Of a stretch of DNA of 64,000 nt, positions 54,552 to 64,000 are shown piece by piece. The notes below the pieces were generated by a model. The model was given only the letters and a program-made list of their open reading frames with translations. It did not search any database and was not told the DNA's origin. The stretch is from Pseudomonas sp. (GTDB lineage: Bacteria > Pseudomonadota > Gammaproteobacteria > Pseudomonadales > Pseudomonadaceae), in the NCBI RefSeq assembly GCF_030690725.1, contig NZ_JAUYGD010000067.1, positions 62,001-126,000 on the forward strand. The letters run 5' to 3'. The translations under genes and the position numbers were made by a program. The first letter of the stretch is position 1, and every line of letters begins with the position of its first letter.

Positions 54552-55418
54552 ATGAGCTTTTCCACTTCAGCCAGCTCAGTAGCCAATCAGTTCGTCGAGG
54601 TCGGCGGCCGCCGTCTGGCTTATCGCGTAATCGGCGAGGGCACGCCGCTGGTGCTGTGCCTGCGCTTCAGGGGCGTCATGGACGATTGGGACCCCGCCTT
54701 CCTGGATGCGCTCGCCGCGCGGGGCTTGCGGGTTTATATCTTCGACTACAGCGGGCTGGGTTGGTCCACGGGCCAGCCGAGTTATGACCCAGGTTCATTG
54801 GCCAAGGACGCCATCGAGCTGATCGGCGCGTTGCAGCTTGGCAGGGTGGTGCTGGGTGGTTGGTCAATCGGCGGCGTGGCGGCGCAACTGGTGTTGTTGC
54901 AAGCGCCGCAACTGCTCAGCCATCTGCTGCTGATTGCCACCACACCGCCCGGCCATCTGGTCAAAACCGGTGAGCCACAGTTCTACCAGCTGGCCGCTCG
55001 CGACAATGATTTCGAGGATTTCGTCAGCCTGTTTTTCGAGCCGACCTCGGCGAGCAGTCGCGAGGCAGCGCTGCGTTCGGCCGAGCGTATTGCCCAACGC
55101 AGCGAAGGACGCTGCACGCCGGTGCCTTATGCCTGGGCCGCGCAGTCCCTGGGCGACGGGCCGCGCAACCCGATGTTTCCGCTGCAGGCGGCGCTGGATG
55201 CGCTCAAGCAAACGCAAATCCCGGTGCTGCACGTGGGCGGCGACCACGACATCGTTTTCCCCGTGGAGAACTGGTACGCGCTTAATCGCACCTTGCCCAC
55301 CCTGCAGCTGCTGACCTTGCCCAGCACCGGGCATGGCCCGCAGTCGCAATATCCCGAGGCCAGTGCGGCACATATCGCGGCGTTTATTTCAGGGGAGCGC
55401 GCTGCTGATCAGGCCTAG
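54552..55418 (+). CDS. Alpha/beta hydrolase
   Basis: The 288-residue cytosolic protein is an alpha/beta hydrolase with the nucleophile elbow GGWSIGGVAAQL, the acid in HVGGDHDIVFP and the His in STGHGPQSQ. The usual HG oxyanion motif is replaced by LRFRG (residues about 35-41), which may change the substrate class. The start is ATG 54552, 16 bp after catalase, with GGAGCGAG upstream. Its stop overlaps the convergent argE-like gene by four bases. It closes the six-gene run. Confidence 0.85.
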   Translation: MSFSTSASSVANQFVEVGGRRLAYRVIGEGTPLVLCLRFRGVMDDWDPAFLDALAARGLRVYIFDYSGLGWSTGQPSYDPGSLAKDAIELIGALQLGRVVLGGWSIGGVAAQLVLLQAPQLLSHLLLIATTPPGHLVKTGEPQFYQLAARDNDFEDFVSLFFEPTSASSREAALRSAERIAQRSEGRCTPVPYAWAAQSLGDGPRNPMFPLQAALDALKQTQIPVLHVGGDHDIVFPVENWYALNRTLPTLQLLTLPSTGHGPQSQYPEASAAHIAAFISGERAADQA

Positions 55419-56578
55419 GCACTTTCCTGCAGCCAATCGGCCAAACGCGCCAACAGCGCATCGCAGCCATCGAGCTGCTGCAGGCTGACAAACTCATCCG
55501 GCTTATGGCCCTGCTCCATGCTGCCGGGGCCGCAGACCACGGTGGGGATGCCGGCCTGGTGGAACAGGCCGCCTTCGGTGCCAAAGGCCACGGTGGTGTA
55601 GTCGCGGCTGCCGCTAAGCAGCGCCAGCAGTTCGGCCGCTTCGCTATGCGGATCGGTGGCCAGGCCGGGGTAAGCCGACAGCGGCTGGAAGTCGATGGTG
55701 CTGGCGCTGCTGCGTTGACGCATCTGCGGCAGCAGTTCTGTTTCGGCGTAGGTGCGCAGTTCATCGGCGACCTGTTGCGGATCATCGCTGGGCAGGGCGC
55801 GTACCTCGAAGTCGAACTGGCAGTCGGCTGGGACGATATTCAGTGCGCGCCCGCCGCTGATCAGCCCGGTTTGCACCGTGGAGTAGGGCGGATCGAAACG
55901 CGCATCCTGATGCTCGACGGCGCTCAAACGCTGGCCGATTTCACCGAGCCGGTTGATCAGTTTGGCGGCGTATTCGATGGCATTCACCCCCTGTGGCGCG
56001 TAGGCCGAATGGCAGGCCGCGCCCTGCACCTGGCAGCGCATGGCCAGTTTACCCTTGTGGCCGAGCACCGGTTTGAGTTCGCTGGGTTCGCCAATAATGC
56101 ACAGCACGGGTTTGTTGGGGCGCTGCTGCAAGTCGGCCAGCAGCGAGCGTACGCCCAGGCAGCCGACCTCTTCGTCGTAGGAAAACGCCAGATGCAGCGG
56201 CAGGCGCAGAGGCTGGGCGAGAAAGCGCGGCACGGCGGCCAGCACGCAGGCGATAAACCCCTTCATATCGGCGGTGCCGCGGCCGTACAGCTTGCCGTCG
56301 CGTTCGCTTAGCTCGAATGGCGGCAGGGTCCAGGTCTGGCCATCCACGGGGACCACATCGCTGTGCCCGGACAGCAGCACGCCGCCACGGTCCAGCGGGC
56401 CGATGGTGGCGTACAGGTTGGCCTTGCTGCGCTCGGCGTTGTAGTCGATCTCGCAGGCCACGCCGAGCTTGTTGAGGTAGTCGCGAACGAACTCGATCAG
56501 CGCCAGGTTTGAGTCGCGGCTGACGGTGGGGAAGGCCACGAGTTCGGCGAGCAGGTCACGGCTGCTTGGATTACTCAT
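55415..56578 (-). CDS. argE: Acetylornithine deacetylase-like M20 peptidase (ArgE)
   Basis: The 387-residue enzyme is an M20 metallo-hydrolase with GHSDVVPVDGQ, GRGTADMKGFIA and DEEVGCLG carrying the zinc ligands and catalytic acids. It matches ArgE length and pattern (383 in E. coli). ArgE removes acetyl from N-acetylornithine, but many pseudomonads use ArgJ for this step. In this arginine-catabolic setting it may act on other N-acyl amino acids. It overlaps the DUF1028 gene by 8 bp and so belongs to the same transcript. Confidence 0.85.
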   Translation of the reverse strand: MSNPSSRDLLAELVAFPTVSRDSNLALIEFVRDYLNKLGVACEIDYNAERSKANLYATIGPLDRGGVLLSGHSDVVPVDGQTWTLPPFELSERDGKLYGRGTADMKGFIACVLAAVPRFLAQPLRLPLHLAFSYDEEVGCLGVRSLLADLQQRPNKPVLCIIGEPSELKPVLGHKGKLAMRCQVQGAACHSAYAPQGVNAIEYAAKLINRLGEIGQRLSAVEHQDARFDPPYSTVQTGLISGGRALNIVPADCQFDFEVRALPSDDPQQVADELRTYAETELLPQMRQRSSASTIDFQPLSAYPGLATDPHSEAAELLALLSGSRDYTTVAFGTEGGLFHQAGIPTVVCGPGSMEQGHKPDEFVSLQQLDGCDALLARLADWLQESA

Positions 56579-57245
56579 CGCCAGGTACGCCGTAGCTGGG
56601 GGCGCGGGTTGGGTCGAGGGCGCGGATTACGTAGTCCTGCATCTGCGGCCGATAGGCCTGCCAGAGGTTGTCCAATTGGCCAATCGGGTTGTCATCGGCC
56701 CAGTCCACGCGCAGGTCGATCAGCGGCCAGGTGAGGTCGTCCACCACCTTGAGCGCCGCCGAATGCACCGGTCCGGCTTCGCCACCGGCCGCCATGGCTG
56801 CGTGCATGGCCGCGAGCAGGCGGTCGGCCAGCAGCCCTTGGCTGTGTTCGAAGGCATCAATCATGGCGGCGATCACTGCGGGCGAGGCCAGCAGGTTGCC
56901 GGCCGCCACGCATTGTTCGCCGGCCAGGGCGTTATGCAGCCCCAGCGCTTCGCTGCCGGAGAACAGCGCGCTGCGGCCCTGGCTGTCGAGCAGCGCGACC
57001 TGGCGATACTGGCTGTAGCCGTTGCGACTGAGCGCCTGATCCAGCGCCGCCGCTGGCTCCAGCCCGGCTTCCAGGGCATCGAGAATCTGCGGGCCGAGGG
57101 CTGGCAGGGTGATGTTCTGGCTGGCCACCGCACCAACCCCGGCGCGCAGCCAGGGACAACGTGCGCCCACGGCAATGCTCGATGAGCTGATGGCGATGCC
57201 CAGCTGGCCGGTTTCGGCGCAGCGACCGACGATGGAAAAGGTCAT
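56571..57245 (-). CDS. DUF1028 protein, Ntn-hydrolase-like
   Basis: The 224-residue protein opens MTFSIVGRCAETGQLGIAISSSS and has the DUF1028 blocks GAVASQNIT and HNALAGEQCVAAGNLLAS. The family has an Ntn-hydrolase-like fold and is often near amino-acid or peptide catabolic genes, with no proven activity. The ATG at 57245 gives Met-Thr at the start. The overlap with argE suggests an operon. A 113-bp gap with a family A repeat separates it from the RidA gene. Confidence 0.85.
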   Translation of the reverse strand: MTFSIVGRCAETGQLGIAISSSSIAVGARCPWLRAGVGAVASQNITLPALGPQILDALEAGLEPAAALDQALSRNGYSQYRQVALLDSQGRSALFSGSEALGLHNALAGEQCVAAGNLLASPAVIAAMIDAFEHSQGLLADRLLAAMHAAMAAGGEAGPVHSAALKVVDDLTWPLIDLRVDWADDNPIGQLDNLWQAYRPQMQDYVIRALDPTRAPSYGVPGDE

Positions 57246-57264
57246 TGCTTACTCCTGGGAATCT

Positions 57265-57349
57265 GTCGGGTGGATCGGGGCGCGTAGCTGGCGCTTTTTA
57301 CGTCCACCGTATGGCCAATGGTGGATGGGTGAAGCGTCATCCACCCTAC
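57265..57349. repeat. Palindromic intergenic repeat, family A, copy 3
   Basis: The right half matches copy 2 at 3785-3817 closely (GGATGGGTGAAGCGTCATCC, then ACCCTAC). The left half starts GTCGGGTGGAT and is more diverged. It lies between the RidA and DUF1028 genes, so it is probably transcribed. Confidence 0.75.
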
Positions 57350-57358
57350 TTATCTCGC

Positions 57359-57778
57359 TTATGGCTGGCTGTCCGGGATGACCGCGATCACATCGATCTC
57401 CATCAACCACTCGGGCTGACCGAGGCCGCTGATCACCAGGCCGGTGGAGATCGGGAACACGCCTTTGAGCCACTTGCCGATTTCCTGGTAGACCGGCTCG
57501 CGGTAGCGCGGGTCAATCAGGTAGGTGGTGGTTTTGACGATATGCGACAGGTCGCTGCCGGCTTCTTCGAGCAGCTGCTTGACGTTCTTCATGGCCTGCT
57601 CGGCCTGGGCGCGTGGGTCGCCGAGGCCGACCAGCTTGCCGTTGAAGTCGGTGCCGATTTGCCCGCGTACATACACGGTATTGCCGGCGCGCACGGCCTG
57701 GCACAGGTCGTTGTCCAGGCTCTGGTTGGGGTAGGTGTCTTTGGTGTTGAACATGCGGATGCGGGTATGGGTAGGCAT
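57359..57778 (-). CDS. RidA-family enamine/imine deaminase
   Basis: The 139-residue protein has the RidA fold, with FNTKDTYPNQSLDND at the start, YVRGQIGTDFNG, QAEQAMKNVKQLLEEAGSDL and LIDPRYREPVYQE. The last stretch holds the arginine that contacts carboxylates. RidA proteins hydrolyse imines formed by amino-acid oxidases and dehydrogenases. The nearby D-arginine dehydrogenase gene makes such an imine, so a supporting role is plausible. The ATG at 57778 is preceded by AGGAAG. Confidence 0.87.
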   Translation of the reverse strand: MPTHTRIRMFNTKDTYPNQSLDNDLCQAVRAGNTVYVRGQIGTDFNGKLVGLGDPRAQAEQAMKNVKQLLEEAGSDLSHIVKTTTYLIDPRYREPVYQEIGKWLKGVFPISTGLVISGLGQPEWLMEIDVIAVIPDSQP

Positions 57779-57850
57779 CGACGTGCTTCCTGTAAACAGA
57801 GTGGTTGAGGAGGCCCCGCAGGGCCTCGGTCGGCAAGCTGGGTAGGGCGC

Positions 57851-59170
57851 TCAGTCAGCGAGCTGCCGCGCGTTGCTATCGCGATAGGCCAGGTAGGTGC
57901 GCTGGGTGGCGATATGCCCGGCGACGTGTTTGGCGTCGTGCCACACGCCCCAGATAAAGCTCGAACCGCGACGCGACAGCCACGGCAGGCCGAGGAAGTA
58001 CACCCCCGGCTCACTGGACACGCCGCGCTGATGCTGCGGCTTGCCCTTGGCGTCGAAGGCGTTTACCTGCAGCCAGCTGAAATCCACGGCATAGCCGGTG
58101 GCCCAGATGATTGAGGTGACGCCGGCCTTGGCCAGGTCCAGTTCCAGCAGCGGCTTGGTCACGCAGTCCGGCTCCGGATAACTGGCGCGGGCTTCCGGCT
58201 CTTCGGGCAGGTCGAGGCCATTGCGGGCGATATAGGCGTCGGCCGCGTCCAGCAGCGCCAGGTAGTTCTTATCGCCGTTCTTGAGGTTCTCCAGCAGGTC
58301 CTGCTGGAAGGTCACCACGCCGTTGTCGAAGGCTTTGGTCAGCCCGACCAGGGTCATGCCCTGATGGGCCAGACCACGAAAGTCCACGGTGTGGCCGCCA
58401 CGGGTGCCGCTGACGGCGATGGTCACGTGCTCCTTGCCCGGCTGGGCGGCTTCCGCGTCCCACTCGCCGAGCACGCCAAGCCACCAGCAGAAGTCACGGT
58501 TGCGGTAGCTGCGCGGCGGGCGATCATGCGGGCCGACCGAGAGGTAGACCTTGCGCCCGGCGCGCTGCAGTTCATCGGCGATTTGCACGCCTGACGAGCC
58601 AGCACCGACCACCAGCACGGCACCGTCCGGTAGTTGCTGCGGGTTGAAGTACTGCGCGGAGTGGATCTGCGTCAGTTGCTCGTCCTTGGGCGCAATCGGC
58701 GGAATCACCGGGCGTTGGAACGGCCCGGTGGCGCAGACCACGCGGTTGGCCTGGATCACGCCGGCGGAGGTTTCAATGGTGAAGCCTGGACGGTCGCTGT
58801 TGCGCACCACGTTCTTCACTTCCACGCCGGTACGGATCGGCGCGTCGAACTTCTTGGCGTAGGCCTCGAAGTAGGCGGCCATACGTTCTTTCGGCGCGAA
58901 GGCGTCGGCGTCGAGCTCGTCGAATTCCAGCCCCGGAAAGCGGTCGTGCCAGGCCGGGCCATTGGCTACTAGCGAATCCCAGCGGCCGGTGCGCCAGGCT
59001 TCGGCGATACGATTGCGTTCCAGCACCAGGTGCGGCACGCCGAGTTTGCTCAGGTGCTCGCTGATGGCCACACCGGCCTGACCGGCACCGACCACCAGGG
59101 TGTCGATTTCTGTTCCTTCAAGGCTCACGCCGGTGTGCATGTGCAAGGCGCTTTGATTCAGGTCGGTCAT
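57851..59170 (-). CDS. NAD(P)/FAD-dependent monooxygenase-like oxidoreductase (CzcO type)
   Basis: The 439-residue flavoprotein has an FAD motif VVGAGQAGVAISEHLSKLG near residues 26-44, a CATGPFQRP junction and a second NAD(P) motif VVGAGSSGVQIADEL in the middle. It belongs to the flavin monooxygenase/CzcO-like group, which oxidises N- or S-containing or ketone substrates. It could attack a guanidino or imino compound, given the neighbours, but this is a guess. It lies 72 bp upstream of ridA on the same strand and about 300 bp downstream of dauR. Confidence 0.85.
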   Translation of the reverse strand: MTDLNQSALHMHTGVSLEGTEIDTLVVGAGQAGVAISEHLSKLGVPHLVLERNRIAEAWRTGRWDSLVANGPAWHDRFPGLEFDELDADAFAPKERMAAYFEAYAKKFDAPIRTGVEVKNVVRNSDRPGFTIETSAGVIQANRVVCATGPFQRPVIPPIAPKDEQLTQIHSAQYFNPQQLPDGAVLVVGAGSSGVQIADELQRAGRKVYLSVGPHDRPPRSYRNRDFCWWLGVLGEWDAEAAQPGKEHVTIAVSGTRGGHTVDFRGLAHQGMTLVGLTKAFDNGVVTFQQDLLENLKNGDKNYLALLDAADAYIARNGLDLPEEPEARASYPEPDCVTKPLLELDLAKAGVTSIIWATGYAVDFSWLQVNAFDAKGKPQHQRGVSSEPGVYFLGLPWLSRRGSSFIWGVWHDAKHVAGHIATQRTYLAYRDSNARQLAD

Positions 59171-59468
59171 GGCAGGGGTCCTCTGATTCCGATCGTTGTT
59201 GTTCTATTGCGGCTGACGGTGGGGCTTGGCCGCATTCTGTTCGGAGCAGAGGAATGGCGAAATTATGATTTTTGTAGTCGCTGGCAAGGTAAAAGCGTGC
59301 CCGCCCGCAAAGCACCGCTGCGGCTTGGTAGAGGGCTTGGGCTATAGGTTTTTTAGCGCTAGGGGCGACAAATTAGATGGTGTTGCGAGCGGCTGGCGCA
59401 CTTGCCACGTTGGCCAGTTGCCGAGTGGGAGTGAGCGGTGGATCAGCGTTGCACTGATCCGTCGGGTG
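59171..59468. other. Gap between dauR and the FMO-like gene
   Basis: I see no gene here. GGATCAG (59440-59446) and CTGATCC (59454-59460) form a hairpin directly after dauR that may stop its transcription, without a T-run. The central part is AT-richer (59250-59380) and could hold the promoter of the FMO-like gene. Confidence 0.45.
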
Positions 59469-60098
59469 TTAGTCGCCCTTGATCTCTTTGAGGTGCTTGT
59501 ACACCGTCGCCCTGCCCATATTCAGTACGTTGGCCACGTAGTTGGCGGCGCTTTTGCCTTTGAATGCGCCTTCGGCGTGCAGGGCTTCGACTAGCTCGCG
59601 TTTGTGATCGCGGGTCAGCAGGTTGAGGCCGAGCTGACGTTGCCGTAGCCAGCTGTGCAGGAAGGTGTTGATGCGCTCCTGCCAGTCGTCGCGGAACAGT
59701 GCGTCGGGCTGTGGCACCAGCTTGCTGGAGGAGAGAAACAGCTCCAGCGCCTGCTTGGCGGTTTCAAACATCGAGATATTCAGGTTGATGCACAGCACGG
59801 CGATGGGCGTGCCGTTGGCGTCGCGCAACACGCTGCTGACCGAACGAATCTTCTGGCCATCCCAGTTGAGCTTTTCATAAGGGCCGATGGTGCGTTCGTC
59901 GACTTCACCGCTGAGCATGTCCTCTAGCGCTGCGTCATCGCCGATCACGCGTTTGGAGATGTTATTGGCGATGTAGTCGACCTTCTGCGTGCGCAGGTCG
60001 TGCAGCACCACTTCGGCGTGGGGGAAGAACAGCGTGGCGATGGCGTCGGCGATGGTGCGGTAGTTGTCCAGCTCGGGGGCAGGGCGGGGCGGCGTCAT
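59469..60098 (-). CDS. dauR: YheO/DauR-type PAS-like transcriptional regulator
   Basis: The 209-residue protein has an N-terminal YheO-like PAS domain (TLFFPHAEVVLHDLRTQ..YIANNISKR) and a C-terminal helix-turn-helix (GKSAANYVANVLNMGRATVY). It matches DauR, the regulator of the dauBAR operon for D-arginine use in P. aeruginosa, in length and gene order. The frame is open to 60143; ATG 60098 begins the family N-terminus. It is separated from dauA by about 220 bp containing a MITE-like element, so it may have its own promoter. Confidence 0.85.
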   Translation of the reverse strand: MTPPRPAPELDNYRTIADAIATLFFPHAEVVLHDLRTQKVDYIANNISKRVIGDDAALEDMLSGEVDERTIGPYEKLNWDGQKIRSVSSVLRDANGTPIAVLCINLNISMFETAKQALELFLSSSKLVPQPDALFRDDWQERINTFLHSWLRQRQLGLNLLTRDHKRELVEALHAEGAFKGKSAANYVANVLNMGRATVYKHLKEIKGD

Positions 60099-60187
60099 GC
60101 GGCTAACTCTTCGGGCTTGGGAGGCGTTGCGAGTGTGCCGCAAAGTGCCCGAGGCGTCATCCTCGGGCGCTGCGAGCAGCTATCGGT

Positions 60188-62401
<2,214 letters not shown>

Positions 62402-62500
62402 GGGCAGCTCCGCAACGAATTAAACAATTAAATCCATTTTGGACTTTATGGTCTTCTTCGACAAGCGCTGGCGCGGCATCTTGATACGTTGCTGCGACGT

Positions 62501-63448
62501 TTAGTGTGCTTGGCGTAAGCGCTTGCGAAACGCCCCTGGGCTTTCCCCACAGAGTTGCTTGAACAGCTTGGCAAAGGTGGCGCGGTCGGCGTAACCGACC
62601 TGTTCGGCAATCTGCTCCAGCGACGCCGGGCTGCGCAGGGCACGCTGGGCGGCGCTGATGCGCACGCGCTGCAGGTAGTCATTGGGCGTCAGTCCGGTGC
62701 TGGCCTTGAAGCGCCGCAACAGGGTGCGCGATGAACAATTAGCCTGAGCGGCCAGGCGATTAAGGTCGATGGCTTCGCTGTGATGGCGGTGCAGCCACTG
62801 CAACACGGGGGTGAGTTGGCAATCACTGCTGGCCGGTGGCAGCAGCGGGGCAAAGCGTGATTGCAGGCCGCGCTGGCTGTCAAACACCAGGGCATTGGCC
62901 ACCTGCTGCGCCAGGCCTTCGCCGCCATGCTGGGCGATCAGATGCAGGCACAGGTCTAGCCCCGCATGCGCGCCGCCGGAGCTGAGCAGATGGCCGTCCT
63001 CACAAACCAATTGCTCGATCTGCAGCTTGACCAGCGGAAAACGCTCTCGGAACTGGCTGGCCAGCGCCCAATGTGTGGTGGCACGGCGACCGTTGAGCAC
63101 GCCAGCGGCGGCCAGGAGAAAGGCGCTGCTGCACAGGCTGGCCAGTTGCTGATATGGCGGGCGCTGCGCCAGCCAGGGCAGCAGGGCAGCGTTGTCGGCC
63201 AAAGTACTGTCGATAGCGCTGCCGCTGGCGGCGAGCAGAATCAGGTCGGAGTGTTCGGCCAGACTCAGGTCGCCATCGACCTGGATTTGCGCAAAGCCCA
63301 GATCGACCGCTTGCCCATCCAGGCTGATGCGCTGCAGCTCGAACAGCCGCTGCTCGGCCAGGCGGTTGGCCAGGACAAAAGCGTCCATGGCCATGCTTAG
63401 GCTGGAACATACGGTTTGCGGGCAAACGTACAGGGCGATCTTCAGCAT
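62501..63448 (-). CDS. GlxA-family AraC-type regulator (DJ-1/PfpI domain)
   Basis: The 315-residue protein has an N-terminal DJ-1/PfpI-like domain (about 1-180, with LCSSAFLLAAAGVLNGRRATTHW) and a C-terminal AraC double helix-turn-helix (LAAQANCSSRTLLRRFKA and IAEQVGYADRATFAKLFKQ). Such regulators respond to amino-acid derivatives such as carnitine or arginine; ArgR of pseudomonads has a related plan. It lies upstream of dauB on the same strand, and may regulate either that operon or the divergent gene. The effector is unknown. Confidence 0.88.
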   Translation of the reverse strand: MLKIALYVCPQTVCSSLSMAMDAFVLANRLAEQRLFELQRISLDGQAVDLGFAQIQVDGDLSLAEHSDLILLAASGSAIDSTLADNAALLPWLAQRPPYQQLASLCSSAFLLAAAGVLNGRRATTHWALASQFRERFPLVKLQIEQLVCEDGHLLSSGGAHAGLDLCLHLIAQHGGEGLAQQVANALVFDSQRGLQSRFAPLLPPASSDCQLTPVLQWLHRHHSEAIDLNRLAAQANCSSRTLLRRFKASTGLTPNDYLQRVRISAAQRALRSPASLEQIAEQVGYADRATFAKLFKQLCGESPGAFRKRLRQAH

Positions 63449-63567
63449 GAGGTGCTCAGGCGTGATGAGGTTTGGCGATTATTGACACAAGTATGTCTTT
63501 TGCGCCAATCGCGCAGTGGCGATTTAACGACAATACTGCTCGCACGTCCCCTATCGGAGTTCGCCCC

Positions 63568-64000
63568 ATGAGTCATCCCAACGCCGCGCTGATCATCCGT
63601 TTCTACCAAGCCTTCCAGCAGCTGGATGCCGAGACCATGGCCAGCTGCTACAGCGCGGACGTACAGTTCAGCGACCCGGTGTTTACCGACCTGCGCGGTG
63701 CGGCGGCCGGCGATATGTGGCGCATGCTCTGCGCCAAGGCTCAGGGTTTTTCCCTGACGTTTGATGGCGTGGCGGCGGATGATTATTCCGGGCGGGCGCG
63801 CTGGGTGGCGACCTATACCTTTAGCCAGACCGGCAATCAGGTGGTCAACCATATCGAGGCCAACTTCCGCTTTCGCGATGGAAAGATCAGCGAGCACCGC
63901 GATCACTTCGATCTGTGGCGCTGGGCCGGCCAGGCGCTGGGTCTTAAGGGTCGCCTGCTGGGCTGGGCGCCGTTTGTGCAGAACGCCATTCGCCAGCAGG
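63568..64000 (+). CDS. SnoaL/NTF2-like protein, 3' end outside window
   Basis: The frame starts at ATG 63568 and remains open to the right edge (at least 144 residues). The N-terminus SHPNAALIIRFYQAFQQLDAETMASCY, then VQFSDPVF and GMxD-like pieces, is typical of the SnoaL/NTF2-like cone fold, which binds or converts small molecules. ATG 63568 has CGGAG 10 bp upstream. It is divergent from the GlxA-type regulator across a 119-bp gap and may be its target. No specific activity can be assigned. Confidence 0.8.
   Translation, partial: MSHPNAALIIRFYQAFQQLDAETMASCYSADVQFSDPVFTDLRGAAAGDMWRMLCAKAQGFSLTFDGVAADDYSGRARWVATYTFSQTGNQVVNHIEANFRFRDGKISEHRDHFDLWRWAGQALGLKGRLLGWAPFVQNAIRQQ

Overview
The window looks like chromosomal DNA of a high-GC gammaproteobacterium of the genus Pseudomonas in the broad sense. 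The evidence is a complete twelve-gene alginate operon in Pseudomonas order (algD-8-44-K-E-G-X-L-I-J-F-A), a dauBAR-type D-arginine catabolic operon, a PhoH-moaCDE block, DNA polymerase II behind a LexA box, and several families of short palindromic intergenic repeats typical of pseudomonads. I cannot name the species. I see no rRNA, tRNA, CRISPR array, insertion sequence with a transposase, or prophage.

Layout, left to right. 1-2700: the end of a YnfA-like membrane protein gene, then an ArsJ-associated GAPDH and arsJ (organoarsenical export). 2848-9569: an EamA transporter, a minus-strand AAA ATPase, SOS-type polB, and divergent rlhA (23S rRNA hydroxylation). 9663-12461: a membrane fatty-acid desaturase, two small membrane proteins and an SDR enzyme, all on the minus strand. 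12572-28804: the alginate operon on the minus strand, covering precursor supply (algA, algD), polymerase (alg8, alg44), periplasmic and outer-membrane scaffold (algK, algE, algX), epimerase (algG), lyase (algL) and O-acetylation (algI, algJ, algF, algX). About 600 bp of regulatory DNA precede algD. 29406-35650: yaaA, a DmeF-like metal exporter behind a MerR-type promoter, phoH, moaCDE and an amino-acid binding protein. 35691-42703: a membrane diguanylate cyclase and an amine-catabolism set (aminotransferase, permease, aldehyde dehydrogenase) divergent from a LysR regulator. 42919-45325: a lower-GC segment with a toxin-first hipA/hipB-like pair, then a conserved hypothetical gene.

45345-47907 is a compact divergent cluster. 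One arm encodes a cysteine-rich MarR-type regulator and a MOSC protein. The other arm encodes a CPVC thioredoxin-fold miniprotein, a DUF2024 protein and a Rof-like Rho-binding antiterminator. The shared control region has two sigma70-like promoters with overlapping -35 hexamers and an exact operator-like dyad. 48021-55418 holds two AraC-type genes, one reduced to its DNA-binding domain, and a six-gene plus-strand run (SMP-30-like protein, alpha/beta hydrolase lipoprotein, isochorismatase-like hydrolase, secreted unknown protein, catalase, second alpha/beta hydrolase). It is preceded by a near-perfect 20-bp inverted repeat. 55415-62401 is a minus-strand amino-acid/arginine catabolic region (dauB-dauA-dauR, a flavin monooxygenase-like enzyme, RidA, DUF1028, ArgE-like). 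A MITE-like palindrome inside dauBAR supplies the dauA stop codon. The window ends with a GlxA-type AraC regulator and a truncated SnoaL/NTF2-like gene.

The best candidates for something undescribed are the MarR/thioredoxin/Rof cluster, the AraC-linked catalase-hydrolase cluster with its large inverted repeat, and the four helically phased 12-bp palindromes in front of the aldehyde dehydrogenase gene. All functional links are inferred from sequence and context only.
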